From the NCBI GenBank assembly GCA_030681645.1, contig JAUXRX010000019.1, positions 62,001-126,000 on the forward strand: 64,000 bases of DNA. Direction: 5' to 3'. A program made the position numbers and the translations under genes. This DNA comes from Archangium sp. Its GTDB lineage: Bacteria; Myxococcota; Myxococcia; Myxococcales; Myxococcaceae. The notes under the pieces were generated by a model. That model was not told the origin of the DNA and did not search any database. It was given only the letters and a program-made list of their open reading frames with translations. Shown here one piece after another: positions 7,201 to 17,069 of this stretch. The stretch's first letter is position 1. Each line of letters opens with the position of its first letter.

Positions 7201-8082
7201 ATGGCCACCGACGAAGAGACCGAGCTGAGCCGGAGAGAAGTCATCGCAGCGGGTGTGGCCTCCTCCCCTTTGCTGGTCAGGCCGCCGAGCCGGATGCCGG
7301 TGGTCTTCCTCCCTCACGGCGGCGGCCCCTGGCCGTTCGTCGAAGGGCTGGGCGACCCGAAGGAGCTGGGCCAGCTCGCGACCTACCTGCGCGGGCTGCA
7401 CGCGGTGCCGAAGACGCCTCCGCGGGCCGTGCTGATGATCTCGGCGCACTGGGAAGCCCCGGTCGCGACGGTGATGACGAACCCGAAGCCGCCGATGCTC
7501 TTCGACTACTACGGCTTCCCGCCCGAGTCGTACCAGCTCACCTGGCCTGCGCCCGGCGCGCCTGAGCTGGCGAAGCGGGTGCGCGGGCTGCTCGAGGCAG
7601 CAGGTCACCCCACGGCGGAAGACGGCGAGCGCGGCTTCGATCACGGCGCCTTCGTGCCGCTCAAGCTGACCTGGCCAGCAGCCGACGTGCCCACGCTGCA
7701 GCTGAGCCTCAAGCGCGGCCTCGACCCCGCCACCCACCTGGCCATGGGCCGCGCGCTCGCGCCGCTGCGAGACGAAGGCGTGTTCATCATCGGCAGCGGC
7801 ATGACCTTCCACAACATGCGGGCCTTCAACACGCCGCAGGGGCGGCCGATCTCCGAGGCGTTCGACGGCTGGCTGCAGAAGTCGGCGACGGCGCCGCAGG
7901 CCGAGCGCGACGCGCAGCTGACGAAGTGGGACGCGGCGCCCTCGGCGCGCCTGGCGCACCCGCGCGAGGAACACCTGCTGCCCCTCATGGTCATCGCGGG
8001 CGCGGCGGGCGTGGATCGCGGCACCGTGGCGTACTCGGCGCGGCTGCTCGGGGTGCAGCTCTCGGCGTACCATTTCGGCTGA
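7201..8082 (+). CDS. DODA-type extradiol ring-cleavage dioxygenase (LigB superfamily)
   Basis: The protein has 293 residues. After a 30-residue N-terminal extension it matches the 4,5-DOPA extradiol dioxygenase/YgiD family: VVFLPHGGGPWPF (metal-ligand His), LMISAHWE (His), GFDHGAFVPL (catalytic His), REEHLLPLMV and the closing SAYHFG. All conserved His residues are visible, so it should bind Fe(II) or Zn(II) and cleave catechol-type rings. The substrate is unknown. The N-terminal extension contains SRREVIAAGVASS, which resembles a twin-arginine signal and is unusual for this normally cytoplasmic family. The hexanucleotide array lies directly upstream and could affect promoter spacing. It appears to be a single-gene unit. 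Confidence 0.9.
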   Translation: MATDEETELSRREVIAAGVASSPLLVRPPSRMPVVFLPHGGGPWPFVEGLGDPKELGQLATYLRGLHAVPKTPPRAVLMISAHWEAPVATVMTNPKPPMLFDYYGFPPESYQLTWPAPGAPELAKRVRGLLEAAGHPTAEDGERGFDHGAFVPLKLTWPAADVPTLQLSLKRGLDPATHLAMGRALAPLRDEGVFIIGSGMTFHNMRAFNTPQGRPISEAFDGWLQKSATAPQAERDAQLTKWDAAPSARLAHPREEHLLPLMVIAGAAGVDRGTVAYSARLLGVQLSAYHFG

Positions 8083-8134
8083 GCAACCCTGATTCAGTAG
8101 CGCTCGCGAGGTCCCCGCGATTACCTCGGGGCGC

Positions 8135-8668
8135 ATGGCCGACCTCGTCTACGACTTCGGCGTCGAGAGCCTCTTCAAGGGGCTGGGCCCGCGCCTGACA
8201 CCTGCGCTCAAGGACAAGGTCCGCGCGGTTGGCATCGACCTCGACAAGAAGCTGCTGCCCGCCTACCCGAAGGACCTCTGGGTGCGCGTGGTCGACGTGG
8301 TGGCGCACGAGCTGAACGCAGGCGGCGAGCTCCCGGCCGCCCGCAGGCAGCTCGGTCACGCCATCGCGAGCGGCTTCGCCGAGGGCACCCTCGGCCGGTT
8401 GATGGCGCCCGGCGTTCGCCTCATGGGGGTGCGCCGCATGTTGTTGCGGCTCCCGCGCAGCCTCACCATGAGCAACAACTTCCTGCGCGTCACGGTGACG
8501 GAGATGGGCCCCCACGCGATGCGGGTGGAGCTGAACGAAGCGGTGCCCTCGGCCGAGTTTCTGTGCGGGGTGATCGAAGCGATCGCCGGCTACGCGGGCG
8601 CGATGTCGTGCGAGGTGCAGTCGGTCGTCGAAGGCCCGCTGCACGTCTTCAACGTCACCTGGGCGTGA
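8135..8668 (+). CDS. DUF2378 family protein (TIGR02265, myxobacterial)
   Basis: The product has 177 residues. The pattern FGVESLFKGLGPRLTPALKD, then a YPKDLWVRVVDVVAHEL segment and the late NNFLRVTVTEMGPHAMRVEL matches the TIGR02265 family of about 180-residue proteins that is expanded in Myxococcus and relatives and rarely found elsewhere. It is therefore the best taxonomic marker in the window. No enzymatic residues or signal peptide are evident; the family has no assigned function. It converges with the proline dehydrogenase-like gene, with 6 bp between stop codons. Confidence 0.85.
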   Translation: MADLVYDFGVESLFKGLGPRLTPALKDKVRAVGIDLDKKLLPAYPKDLWVRVVDVVAHELNAGGELPAARRQLGHAIASGFAEGTLGRLMAPGVRLMGVRRMLLRLPRSLTMSNNFLRVTVTEMGPHAMRVELNEAVPSAEFLCGVIEAIAGYAGAMSCEVQSVVEGPLHVFNVTWA

Positions 8669-8674
8669 ACGCGC

Positions 8675-9529
8675 TCAGAGGTGCAGCAGGTCCCTCGCCA
8701 TCCACATCATCATCTTCGGGTTCTCCATCACCTTCGAGACGGCGTAGGGGACGTGGGCGCGGCCGTAGCCGATGTACACGCGCACCTTCTCGCCGAGCAC
8801 CTCGGCAGCGCGCAGCGACTTGCGCATGGGCAACCCGTGGAGGAGCTCGAGTTCGCGGCTGGTGCCCTTCTCGGCGAGCCGGCGCAGCGACCGCTCGCCG
8901 AGCTCGGGGTCGTGGGTGGCGACCGCCACGTGCGCGGCCTTGCCGGCCAGCGCCTCGATGAGGTGGTCGAAGCCCTCGATCGGATCCACCGCGGGCTCCG
9001 CGGGGAACTGTCCCTTCACGACGCGCACCGGGAGGCGCAGCTCGCAGGCCCACGCCGCGTCGTCGAGGCTGCGCGCCCAGCGCCCGGGGAGGGTGAAGCC
9101 GATGGGGAACTTCGAGCCCCAGCGCGCCGCGAAGGCGGTGACCAGCGCGCGGGTGCGATCGACGGTGTCCGGATACATGGAGTCGAAGTGCAGGCGGAGG
9201 TGCCGCTGCGCCGCGCGCTCGGCCAGCTCCTCGAGCAGCGCCTCGGAGTAGTCGAGGGCCGTCAGCTTGATCGAGAGGTACTCCTCGGGCCTGAGCGCAT
9301 CGAGGCCGAGCAGGTACTGGTTGGCCACGTCGCGCGGGGTGTCGCGACCGTCGTCCCAGAAGCCGAAGGTCGCCGGAATGCCACGCCTGGCCCACGTGTC
9401 GGCGACGCGGCGGGCGTCCTGCACGTCGTCACCCGCGACGTAGACGGTGGCGACGCGCGTCAGCACGGAACGCATCACGGACCTGCGAAAGCGACGGAAC
9501 GGTCCAACGACTTCTGCTTCGGTACTCAT
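8675..9529 (-). CDS. proline dehydrogenase-like protein (PRODH TIM barrel)
   Basis: The gene encodes 284 residues from the ATG at 9529, which has GAGGAGGAG just upstream; an in-frame GTG at 9547 would overlap the previous stop. PRODH family segments are visible: ATFGFWDDGRDTPRDVANQ early, YLSIKLTALDY, LRLHFDSMYPD, IGFTLPGRW, LPVRVVKGQF, VAVATHDPEL, LELLHGLPM and the closing VRVYIGYGR. These correspond to barrel strands of the FAD-dependent enzyme that oxidises proline to pyrroline-5-carboxylate. No P5C dehydrogenase domain or gene is adjacent. It follows the acyltransferase-like gene by 14 bp and is probably co-transcribed with it. Substrate specificity is not proven. Confidence 0.8.
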   Translation of the reverse strand: MSTEAEVVGPFRRFRRSVMRSVLTRVATVYVAGDDVQDARRVADTWARRGIPATFGFWDDGRDTPRDVANQYLLGLDALRPEEYLSIKLTALDYSEALLEELAERAAQRHLRLHFDSMYPDTVDRTRALVTAFAARWGSKFPIGFTLPGRWARSLDDAAWACELRLPVRVVKGQFPAEPAVDPIEGFDHLIEALAGKAAHVAVATHDPELGERSLRRLAEKGTSRELELLHGLPMRKSLRAAEVLGEKVRVYIGYGRAHVPYAVSKVMENPKMMMWMARDLLHL

Positions 9530-9543
9530 GACGTGACTCCTCC

Positions 9544-10836
9544 TCACTGCTTCGTAAGTCCAAAGAGGCTGGCGAGCTGCGCGGCGTCGTAGCGGCGCAC
9601 CAGGTCGTTCCCGCGGGGCTCGAGCGCCGGCAGCGGGGTCATCGGCGGCAGCGCGCCGGTGGCCACCGAGCGCCGGGCGGGGTTGTGCACGACCTTCGTG
9701 TCGTCCTCCGCGGAAGGGCGCAGCTGCTCACGGGCGAGCCGGTACAGCTTCCCCGCGATGGCCCGCACGCTCTCGGGCGTGCCCAGGCGGAAGAGCTTGA
9801 GCGTGGTCATGGGGATCGACTCGCCCAGCCAGCGCGACTTGTAATAGCCGTAGCTGTGCATCATGCCGACCGTGCGCTTGTGCTCTTCGATCATGCGCAG
9901 CACCGTCATCGGCACCAGCAGCGTGCCCGGGCTCACCGCGGACCAGTCGTCGTCGAACACCATCTCGAGGCCCGAGCTGTCGTGCTCGCCGACGCTGTAG
10001 AGCATGCCGGCCACGGCCTTGCCGTCGATGAGCACGAAGCCCGCCCCCGGGCGCGCGCCGTTCTCCCCGCGCGCCCACCCTTCGAACAGCTGGACCCGCA
10101 CCGGGTCGCGCGTGATGCCCGCCTTCGTGCCCGGGTCGCGCTTCCAGCTGCGGTGCTCCAGGGCGATGTACACGGGCAGCAGCGCCGGCATGACGGACGG
10201 GCCCTCGGCCACCAGGTACTCGACGCGACCGGCCTTGAGCAGCTTGCGCAGCCCGCGGCGGACGTCGCTGCGAAAGTCCGCCTGCAGGGCGTCGAGGTAG
10301 TCCTTGAAGGTGCTGAAGCGCTCCGCCGCGGGGATGACGCTGGCGGGCGTGAGGGGAATCTCCAGCGGCCAGAAGCGCCAGCGGGGGCTGCGCTCGATGG
10401 CGGCGCGTCGAAGGGCCGACTGCTCGTCCTGCTGGTGCAGGGTGAGCACGCTCCACGGTTGGCCGTGCGCGAGGATGACGTCCATCATCGCCTCGGCGAC
10501 GCGGTCTTCATCGCGGGGCCGCGCCACGAGGTGGGGGCGGTCTCCGAAGTGGGGCACGAGGAACTCGAGGCGCTTGGGGCGCAGGCCGAAGCGCCGTTCC
10601 CGGGTCATGCGCAGGGGGAGGTAGCCCAGCAGGCGGCTCCCCTCGTGGCAGAGGTAGAGCTGGGGCTCGAAGTCCCCACCCGGGTGGTACTCGTCGTTGC
10701 GCGCGGTGTGCAGGCAGAAGCCCAACGTCGAGAACACGTCGGGCCGTGAACACTCGGCGTGGACCTCGTTCGCCTCGCGTTGGAAGCCCTCTGCTTCCTT
10801 CAACGAGGTGATCACGTGAACGTCCAGGTGCGGCAT
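9544..10836 (-). CDS. GNAT/FemAB-like acyltransferase (BioF2-like domain)
   Basis: The protein has 430 residues. The N-terminal half (LYLCHEGSRLLGYLPLRMTR, LEFLVPHFGD) and the second half (YLDALQADFRSDVRRGLRKL, GAGFVLIDGKAVAGMLYSV, GTLLVPMTVLRMIEEHK) match the double-GNAT organisation of the 'acetyltransferase_6' or BioF2-like family. That family is related to FemAB peptidyltransferases and often occurs in exopolysaccharide or cell-envelope loci. The C-terminal 60 residues are Pro/Arg-rich and not part of the domain. No signal peptide is seen, so the protein should be cytoplasmic. The acyl donor and acceptor are unknown. Confidence 0.75.
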   Translation of the reverse strand: MPHLDVHVITSLKEAEGFQREANEVHAECSRPDVFSTLGFCLHTARNDEYHPGGDFEPQLYLCHEGSRLLGYLPLRMTRERRFGLRPKRLEFLVPHFGDRPHLVARPRDEDRVAEAMMDVILAHGQPWSVLTLHQQDEQSALRRAAIERSPRWRFWPLEIPLTPASVIPAAERFSTFKDYLDALQADFRSDVRRGLRKLLKAGRVEYLVAEGPSVMPALLPVYIALEHRSWKRDPGTKAGITRDPVRVQLFEGWARGENGARPGAGFVLIDGKAVAGMLYSVGEHDSSGLEMVFDDDWSAVSPGTLLVPMTVLRMIEEHKRTVGMMHSYGYYKSRWLGESIPMTTLKLFRLGTPESVRAIAGKLYRLAREQLRPSAEDDTKVVHNPARRSVATGALPPMTPLPALEPRGNDLVRRYDAAQLASLFGLTKQ

Positions 10837-11438
10837 GCGGCACCCCCGCGTGACCCGGTTGCAAAGGCGGGACCCGGACCAGACGCAGGTGATGCCCTGC
10901 TCGGTTGCGCGAAATCTGCGCGGCTGGCGGGGAAGTAGCTGGCCTTGATGAGACGAGGTGCTGTCGGGTTCGCTCGCTGCTCGTCCCGGAGAAGCCCTCG
11001 ACTTCGGGCAAAGACCCGCGGCTGAGGGTGGTGGTGCCCCTCGAGCTTGTCTCCTTTGTTGACGCCGCAGGGGGGGCGACGGGGTCGAAAACCCTCGTAC
11101 TCTTTGTTGACAAGAAGCCGGCCTGAGAGCGGCGCGGCGAAGTCGTCAACAAAGAGTACGAGGATTTCCGACCCGTCCCCCCCTGCCTCGGCGTCATCAA
11201 AGGCGACAGTTAACCGGCCATGAGGCGGAGGCCCGCGCGAGGGGCGGCCCTCCTCAGCTCGAGCAACCGTGTTGCCTCGCGCGGCAGCCGGGTTGACGCC
11301 CGGAAAAAAGGGCCCGTCGCCACCTGGTCACGTGAGCGTCCTTGTCCGCAGTGAGGGGCAAGCGCGCGACGGGCACGGCGTGAGACCCGCACCCACCACG
11401 CACCTCAAGGCCTGTACTCCGCTGGTCTGCTGATCAAC
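10837..11438. other. 602-bp gene-free stretch
   Basis: No credible coding frame was found on either strand; the small open frames here have Arg/Pro-rich, GC-driven composition. Its main content is the long imperfect inverted repeat described separately. The part from 11220 to 11400 shows nothing recognisable. It separates two minus-strand genes. Confidence 0.6.
11049..11208. repeat. 160-bp imperfect inverted repeat with 63/64-nt arms
   Basis: The left arm is 11049-11111, the right arm 11145-11208 and the loop 33 nt. The inner 18 nt are perfectly complementary (CTCGTACTCTTTGTTGAC against its reverse complement). The outer parts align with a few mismatches and indels: GTCTCCTTTGTTGACGCCG against GTCGCCTTTGATGACGCCG. 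Each arm contains the word CTTTGTTGAC or CTTTGATGAC twice, 48 bp apart. The transcript would fold into a very long hairpin. There is no T-run, so it is not a standard terminator; a MITE-like element or large regulatory hairpin is possible. Confidence 0.85.
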
Positions 11439-12008
11439 TCAGAACAGCACCGGGTTCTTCGGACGGATCGGCTGGAAGTCGTCCTTCTTGAAGATGCCGT
11501 CGCGCGCCACGCGGGACAGCGCGCGGCAATCGGCGTCGGAGAAGTGCGAGTTGGAGAACTCGACCCCCTCGGGGAGCGGCAGCGGGCCCTTCACGCTGAT
11601 GGAGTCGGGCGAGCGGAAGTAGCGCAGCTTGTTCTCGTCGACGTAGTACTGGTTCGTGTTCGGGTCGACGTACGCGGTCTTGCCGTCCTTGAGGGTGACC
11701 GGCACCAGCGGCTGCCCTTCCGGGCCCCTCATCGTGCCGTCCTTGCCGCGCCGCAGCGTCGCGTCGGGCGCCATGGCGAGCTTCACCGTGCCCTTCAGAC
11801 CGGAAAGGTCCTGCTGCAGCGCGCCGGGCAGGCGGGCGGCGTTGAAGCGGTCCTTGAGGGACAGGGTGACCTTCTCGCCGCCGGGGAAGGGAAAGGGAAT
11901 GGGGAAGCAGCCACCGGGAGGGCGGGTGATGGTCCCGGGCAGGGGACGGCCGGGCAACCGGGTGATCTGGGGCTGCGGCTTCACGGTGACGGGGCGGGAG
12001 ATCTTCAT
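11439..12008 (-). CDS. hypothetical protein with Pro-rich N-terminus
   Basis: The gene encodes 189 residues from MKISRPVTV, preceded by AGAGGCCCACC. The open frame continues upstream only as the antisense of the divergent gene. The first 45 residues are Pro/Thr/Arg-rich (PQITRLPGRPLPG), then VTLSLKDRFNAARLPG, a beta-prone central part with short Asp/Asn turns (KTAYVDPNTNQYYVDENKL), and a helical C-terminus (NSHFSDADCRALSRVARDGI). No signal peptide or family was recognised. The N-terminal style resembles the next divergent gene and the protein at 2874, suggesting a shared class of non-classically exported or structural myxobacterial proteins, but this is a guess. Confidence 0.6.
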   Translation of the reverse strand: MKISRPVTVKPQPQITRLPGRPLPGTITRPPGGCFPIPFPFPGGEKVTLSLKDRFNAARLPGALQQDLSGLKGTVKLAMAPDATLRRGKDGTMRGPEGQPLVPVTLKDGKTAYVDPNTNQYYVDENKLRYFRSPDSISVKGPLPLPEGVEFSNSHFSDADCRALSRVARDGIFKKDDFQPIRPKNPVLF

Positions 12009-12188
12009 GGTGGGCCTCTTGGGTTGGGGCGCCGAAGCGCCGGTACGAAGAGTTCTCTGCGGACGCAGCTGCTCCAGTTCGCCCGCTCCATGTAACGTGG
12101 CTTTGCGATCTGCCGGGGACACAGCTGTCACTTGAGTCGGTGCTTCGGGTGGCCGAGGCTCCGCCGTCCACCAGCCGCAGGAGAGCCC

Positions 12189-12902
12189 ATGCCCCGCATC
12201 GCCAAAGCCGAAGTGAACCGCGCCCTCGACCTCGCCGCCATGCGCATCAAGGACGCGGGCGGTGCCGACGGCCGCGTCAGCCGCGCCGAGATGGCGAAGG
12301 CGCTCCAGGGCCTGACCGGCACCGAGAAGAAGCTCACCGACGTGTTCTTCAAGTTCATCGATCACCGCGACTTCAAGAGCGGCGCCCAGGTGACCTCGGC
12401 CGACGTGAAGCGCGCGGTGGCGTACGCGAAGACCACCATGGTGGCGAAGTACGACCTCGACCACAACGGGCTCTCGGCGACCGAGGTGAAGAAGATGAGC
12501 CTCACCGGCAAGCTGGCGGTGACGCTGGCGAAGGAGCTCAAGGCGGCCGCGGCGGCGAAGAGCCCGCTCGACGAGGGCACCTTCAGCGAGTTCCTCGAGA
12601 AGGTGCAGCTCGTCTCGCGCACCGACGTGACCACGCCGTCGCAGGTCGACGCGCTGCTGGGCAAGCAGCTGATCTCGGCCTGCCACCAGTCGTCGTACAC
12701 CGACGTGAAGACGCTCGCCGACGCGTTCGAGGCGGTCGACCAGGGCGAGTTCGTGGTCTCGCAGGTGAAGGACAAGAAGACCGGCGAGCTCTACACGGCC
12801 ATCGACTACGGCGCGGGTGACAACACCTACGGGGCGATCTTCAAGAAGGGCAGCGTCACCCCCATCGTGCAGATCCACGACGGCGACCTCGCGCGGCTCT
12901 GA
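12189..12902 (+). CDS. EF-hand-like protein, hypothetical
   Basis: The protein has 237 residues; the start MPRIAKAEV follows AGGAGAGCCC. It is mostly helical and has at least one EF-hand-like loop, DLDHNGLSATEV (Asp1, Asp3, Asn5, Gly6), and a weaker one, GGADGRVSRAEM, each followed by a Lys-rich helix as in calcium-binding EF-hand pairs. The C-terminal 80 residues switch to a compact mixed fold: SACHQSSYTDVKTLADAFEA, then FVVSQVKDKKTGELYTAIDY. Calcium binding is likely by family resemblance; the biological role is unknown. It is divergent from the gene at 11439 and 4 bp upstream of the Cys-rich gene, probably in one transcript with it. Confidence 0.65.
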   Translation: MPRIAKAEVNRALDLAAMRIKDAGGADGRVSRAEMAKALQGLTGTEKKLTDVFFKFIDHRDFKSGAQVTSADVKRAVAYAKTTMVAKYDLDHNGLSATEVKKMSLTGKLAVTLAKELKAAAAAKSPLDEGTFSEFLEKVQLVSRTDVTTPSQVDALLGKQLISACHQSSYTDVKTLADAFEAVDQGEFVVSQVKDKKTGELYTAIDYGAGDNTYGAIFKKGSVTPIVQIHDGDLARL

Positions 12903-12906
12903 GCCC

Positions 12907-13116
12907 ATGGCCGCCGACACCGCCGCCTGGGGCAAGTGCAACGTCTGCAAGAAGCCGATCGCGTTCGGTGCGCCGTACGTGAAGTGCACCGTGTCGACCT
13001 GCAACCGCAAGCGCTTCACCCTCATCTTCTGCGGGCACGAGTGCTGGGACGCGCACAACCCCGAGTTCAACCACCGCGACCCGGCGTACACAGAGCACGT
13101 CGCCCCCGCCCAGTGA
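12907..13116 (+). CDS. small treble-clef-like zinc-ribbon protein
   Basis: The product has 69 residues. The Cys pattern is KCNVCKKPI, then VKCTVSTCN, then FCGHECWDAHN. This gives CxxC, CxxxxC and CxxxC spacing with a trailing His, a likely two-zinc treble-clef or MYND/TRASH-like module. It is too small for anything except a protein- or nucleic-acid-binding adaptor. It starts 4 bp after the EF-hand-like gene, implying co-expression. No named family was assigned. Confidence 0.65.
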   Translation: MAADTAAWGKCNVCKKPIAFGAPYVKCTVSTCNRKRFTLIFCGHECWDAHNPEFNHRDPAYTEHVAPAQ

Positions 13117-13209
13117 CTCGCGCCGGGAAGCTCCCCTGCTGCATCCGCTGAGCAAGGGCCGCCCCCGGTCGACGCCTCGGGGGGACTGTGTGATGAAGCC
13201 GGGACACAC

Positions 13210-15368
<2,159 letters not shown>

Positions 15369-15378
<10 letters not shown>

Positions 15379-15650
15379 CTTTCGAGGACCACCGTCGACG
15401 GGGTCGGCAGGTGTGCGTGGCGCGCGAACACATTTCGCAGCCCGATGAGCGCCCTGCTGAATCTCCAGTCTTCGGTTCCCGGCTGCATCAGGAACGCGTC
15501 GAACTGGCGCACGCGCAACCGCGCCAACTCCGGTGAGCGCGGGGCCCCGAGTGGTCCTGCGCGCGACACCCACTCGTCGAAGACCTCGGCCGTCAGCTCA
15601 CCCGTCGCCATGAGCGCGCACAGCTCACTGATGGCGTCGGGAGGCAGCAT
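15369..15650 (-). CDS. small hypothetical protein
   Basis: The gene encodes 93 residues starting MLPPDAISELCALMATGE. The protein is helical with normal amino-acid composition (ELTAEVFDEWVSR, RVRQFDAFLMQPGTEDW). It overlaps the 3' end of the histidine kinase gene by 10 bp in convergent orientation. No signal peptide, metal motif or known family is visible. The coding call rests on composition and a plausible start; it is less certain than its neighbours. Confidence 0.45.
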
Positions 15651-15730
15651 GCGCTGCCGCTTTTCACTCGACGTGCCAGCTGAGCGTTCGCCCTTTCAAC
15701 TGGGGAGCGCGGTCCCCGGTTCCCGGTTTG

Positions 15731-15768
15731 CCCTCCCCCCAACCCTCTGCCCCTCGGGGAGAGGGAGA
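15731..15768. repeat. palindromic intergenic repeat (REP-like), copy 1
   Basis: CCCTCCCCCCAACCCTCTGC then a hairpin CCCTCGGGGAGAGGGAGA. It belongs to the same family as the copies near 26109, 27923, 32756, 33342 and 34333 and sits immediately 3' of the lectin-like lipoprotein gene. It may also help end transcription. Confidence 0.75.
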
Positions 15769-15781
15769 CCCGAGGCACAGC

Positions 15782-17053
15782 TCACTGCTCGAGACAGAGG
15801 AGCGCGTTCTGCGAGCTGCAGGAGTCGCTGCCGCCGGTCGAGCCGTCCTTGCCCACCAACGCTGACGAGCCCGACGTGACGGTCCACCCCGCGCAGGTCG
15901 CACCGACCTGGTTCGTCGCGGTCAGGCCGGTCCAGTACGTCGGGTCGAAGGTCGACGAGGCGCTACCGCGACCCTGCTCGTCGACGTAGATGAGCGAGAG
16001 CGCCGTCGTCCCCAGGTTCGCCTTGTTGTTGTAGGTGCGCACGAAGCTGCCGTCGCTGCGCTCCTGGTACCAGGGGCCGACCTCCGCCATGCGCGCGATG
16101 GCGGTCTCGGTGGTGCTCGAGACGAACGCCTTCCAGGTGCCGCCCTTGTTCGCCGCGGTCGCTGCGTTCTGGCAGAGCGCGTCGGCGCCGCTCACGCCGC
16201 CGAAGTTGGCCTGGAACGAGGTGCTGGTGACGAACAGGCGCTTGCGCGTGGTGGGGAGCGGAGCCGGGCGCGGCAGGCGGGACTGCTCGAGGCAGAGCAG
16301 CGCGTTGAGCGAGCTGCACGAATCGCTGCCGCCGGTGGTGCCGTCTTTCCCCACCAGCGCTGACGAGCCCGAGGTGACGGTCCACCCCGCGCAGGTCGGA
16401 CCGACCTGGTTGGTCGCGGTCATCCCGGTCCAGTACGTGGGGTCGAAGGTCGAAGAGCCGCTGCCGCGCCCCTGCTCGTCGACGTAGATGAGCGAGAGCG
16501 CCGTCGTCCCCAGGTTCGCCTTGTTGTTGTAGGTGAGCACGAAGCTGCCGTCGCTGCGCTCCTGGTACCAGGGGCCGACCTCCACCATGCGCGCGATGGC
16601 GGTCTCGGTGGTGCTCGAGACGAACGCCTTCCACGTGCCGCCCTTGTTCGCCGCGGTCGCTGCGTTCTGGCAGAGCGCGTCGGCGCCGCTCACCCCGCCG
16701 AAGTTGGCCTGGAAAGAGGTGCTGGTGACGAACAGGCGGCTGCGGTCGTCGAGCATGCCGCCGCCGCCCGTCCCGTTGCCCCCGCCCGTCACGCCGCCGC
16801 CGCCGCCGCCGCCGGTGGTGCCACCGCCCGTGGCTCCGCCGATGCACTGGCCCGCCGAGCAGCTCTGCCCGCCCGCGCACGCACTGCAGTCGTCGCCGTT
16901 GGCGCCGCACGCGCTTTCGGCGACGCCGGTGGCGCACTGCCCGAGCTCATTGCAGCAGCCCAGGCAGTTCGCCGCCGTGCACTGGCGCCCACACGAGGGC
17001 GCGGAAGCGACGAGCAGACCGATGACGAACCCGGAGATCAACGAACGGAGCAT
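15782..17053 (-). CDS. lipoprotein with two near-identical DUF1554/C-type-lectin-like domains
   Basis: The 423-residue protein has a signal peptide ending at APSC (lipobox), then a Cys-rich segment (CTAANCLGCCNELGQC and CSACAGGQSC), a Gly/Thr linker of about 25 residues, and two tandem domains of about 150 residues at a 166-residue period. Each begins RLFVTSTSFQANFGGVSGAD and contains ALCQNAA, WKAFVSSTTETA, YWTG and CAGWTVTSGSS, ending in ALLCLEQ. This matches the DUF1554-like/lectin-like pattern known from Leptospira and myxobacterial surface proteins. The domains differ at only a handful of residues, so the duplication is recent or kept uniform by conversion. It is lipid-anchored and probably surface-exposed; ligand unknown. 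Confidence 0.8.
   Translation of the reverse strand: MLRSLISGFVIGLLVASAPSCGRQCTAANCLGCCNELGQCATGVAESACGANGDDCSACAGGQSCSAGQCIGGATGGGTTGGGGGGGVTGGGNGTGGGGMLDDRSRLFVTSTSFQANFGGVSGADALCQNAATAANKGGTWKAFVSSTTETAIARMVEVGPWYQERSDGSFVLTYNNKANLGTTALSLIYVDEQGRGSGSSTFDPTYWTGMTATNQVGPTCAGWTVTSGSSALVGKDGTTGGSDSCSSLNALLCLEQSRLPRPAPLPTTRKRLFVTSTSFQANFGGVSGADALCQNAATAANKGGTWKAFVSSTTETAIARMAEVGPWYQERSDGSFVRTYNNKANLGTTALSLIYVDEQGRGSASSTFDPTYWTGLTATNQVGATCAGWTVTSGSSALVGKDGSTGGSDSCSSQNALLCLEQ
15785..16760 (-). repeat. two tandem in-gene repeats, 498-bp period
   Basis: The DNA of the two lectin-like domains aligns at a constant offset of 498 bp (for example TTGTTGTTGT at 16023 and 16521), with only scattered substitutions over several hundred bases. 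The low divergence extends to synonymous positions, as expected for recent duplication or gene conversion. Confidence 0.85.
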
Positions 17054-17069
17054 GGCGCTTCCTCAGAAC

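Noticed and set aside
6881..7228. Open frames encoding FRFRFR, NRNRNR and PEPEPE runs.
   Set aside because: They are translations of a six-base microsatellite in different frames, with no other coding signs.
9544..10836. The plus-strand frames antisense to the acyltransferase and proline dehydrogenase-like genes.
   Set aside because: They show shadow composition with no motif, while the minus-strand frames have clear family patterns.
10905..11126. A 73-residue plus-strand frame in the gene-free region.
   Set aside because: It reads through the inverted repeat, has no RBS and no protein-like pattern.
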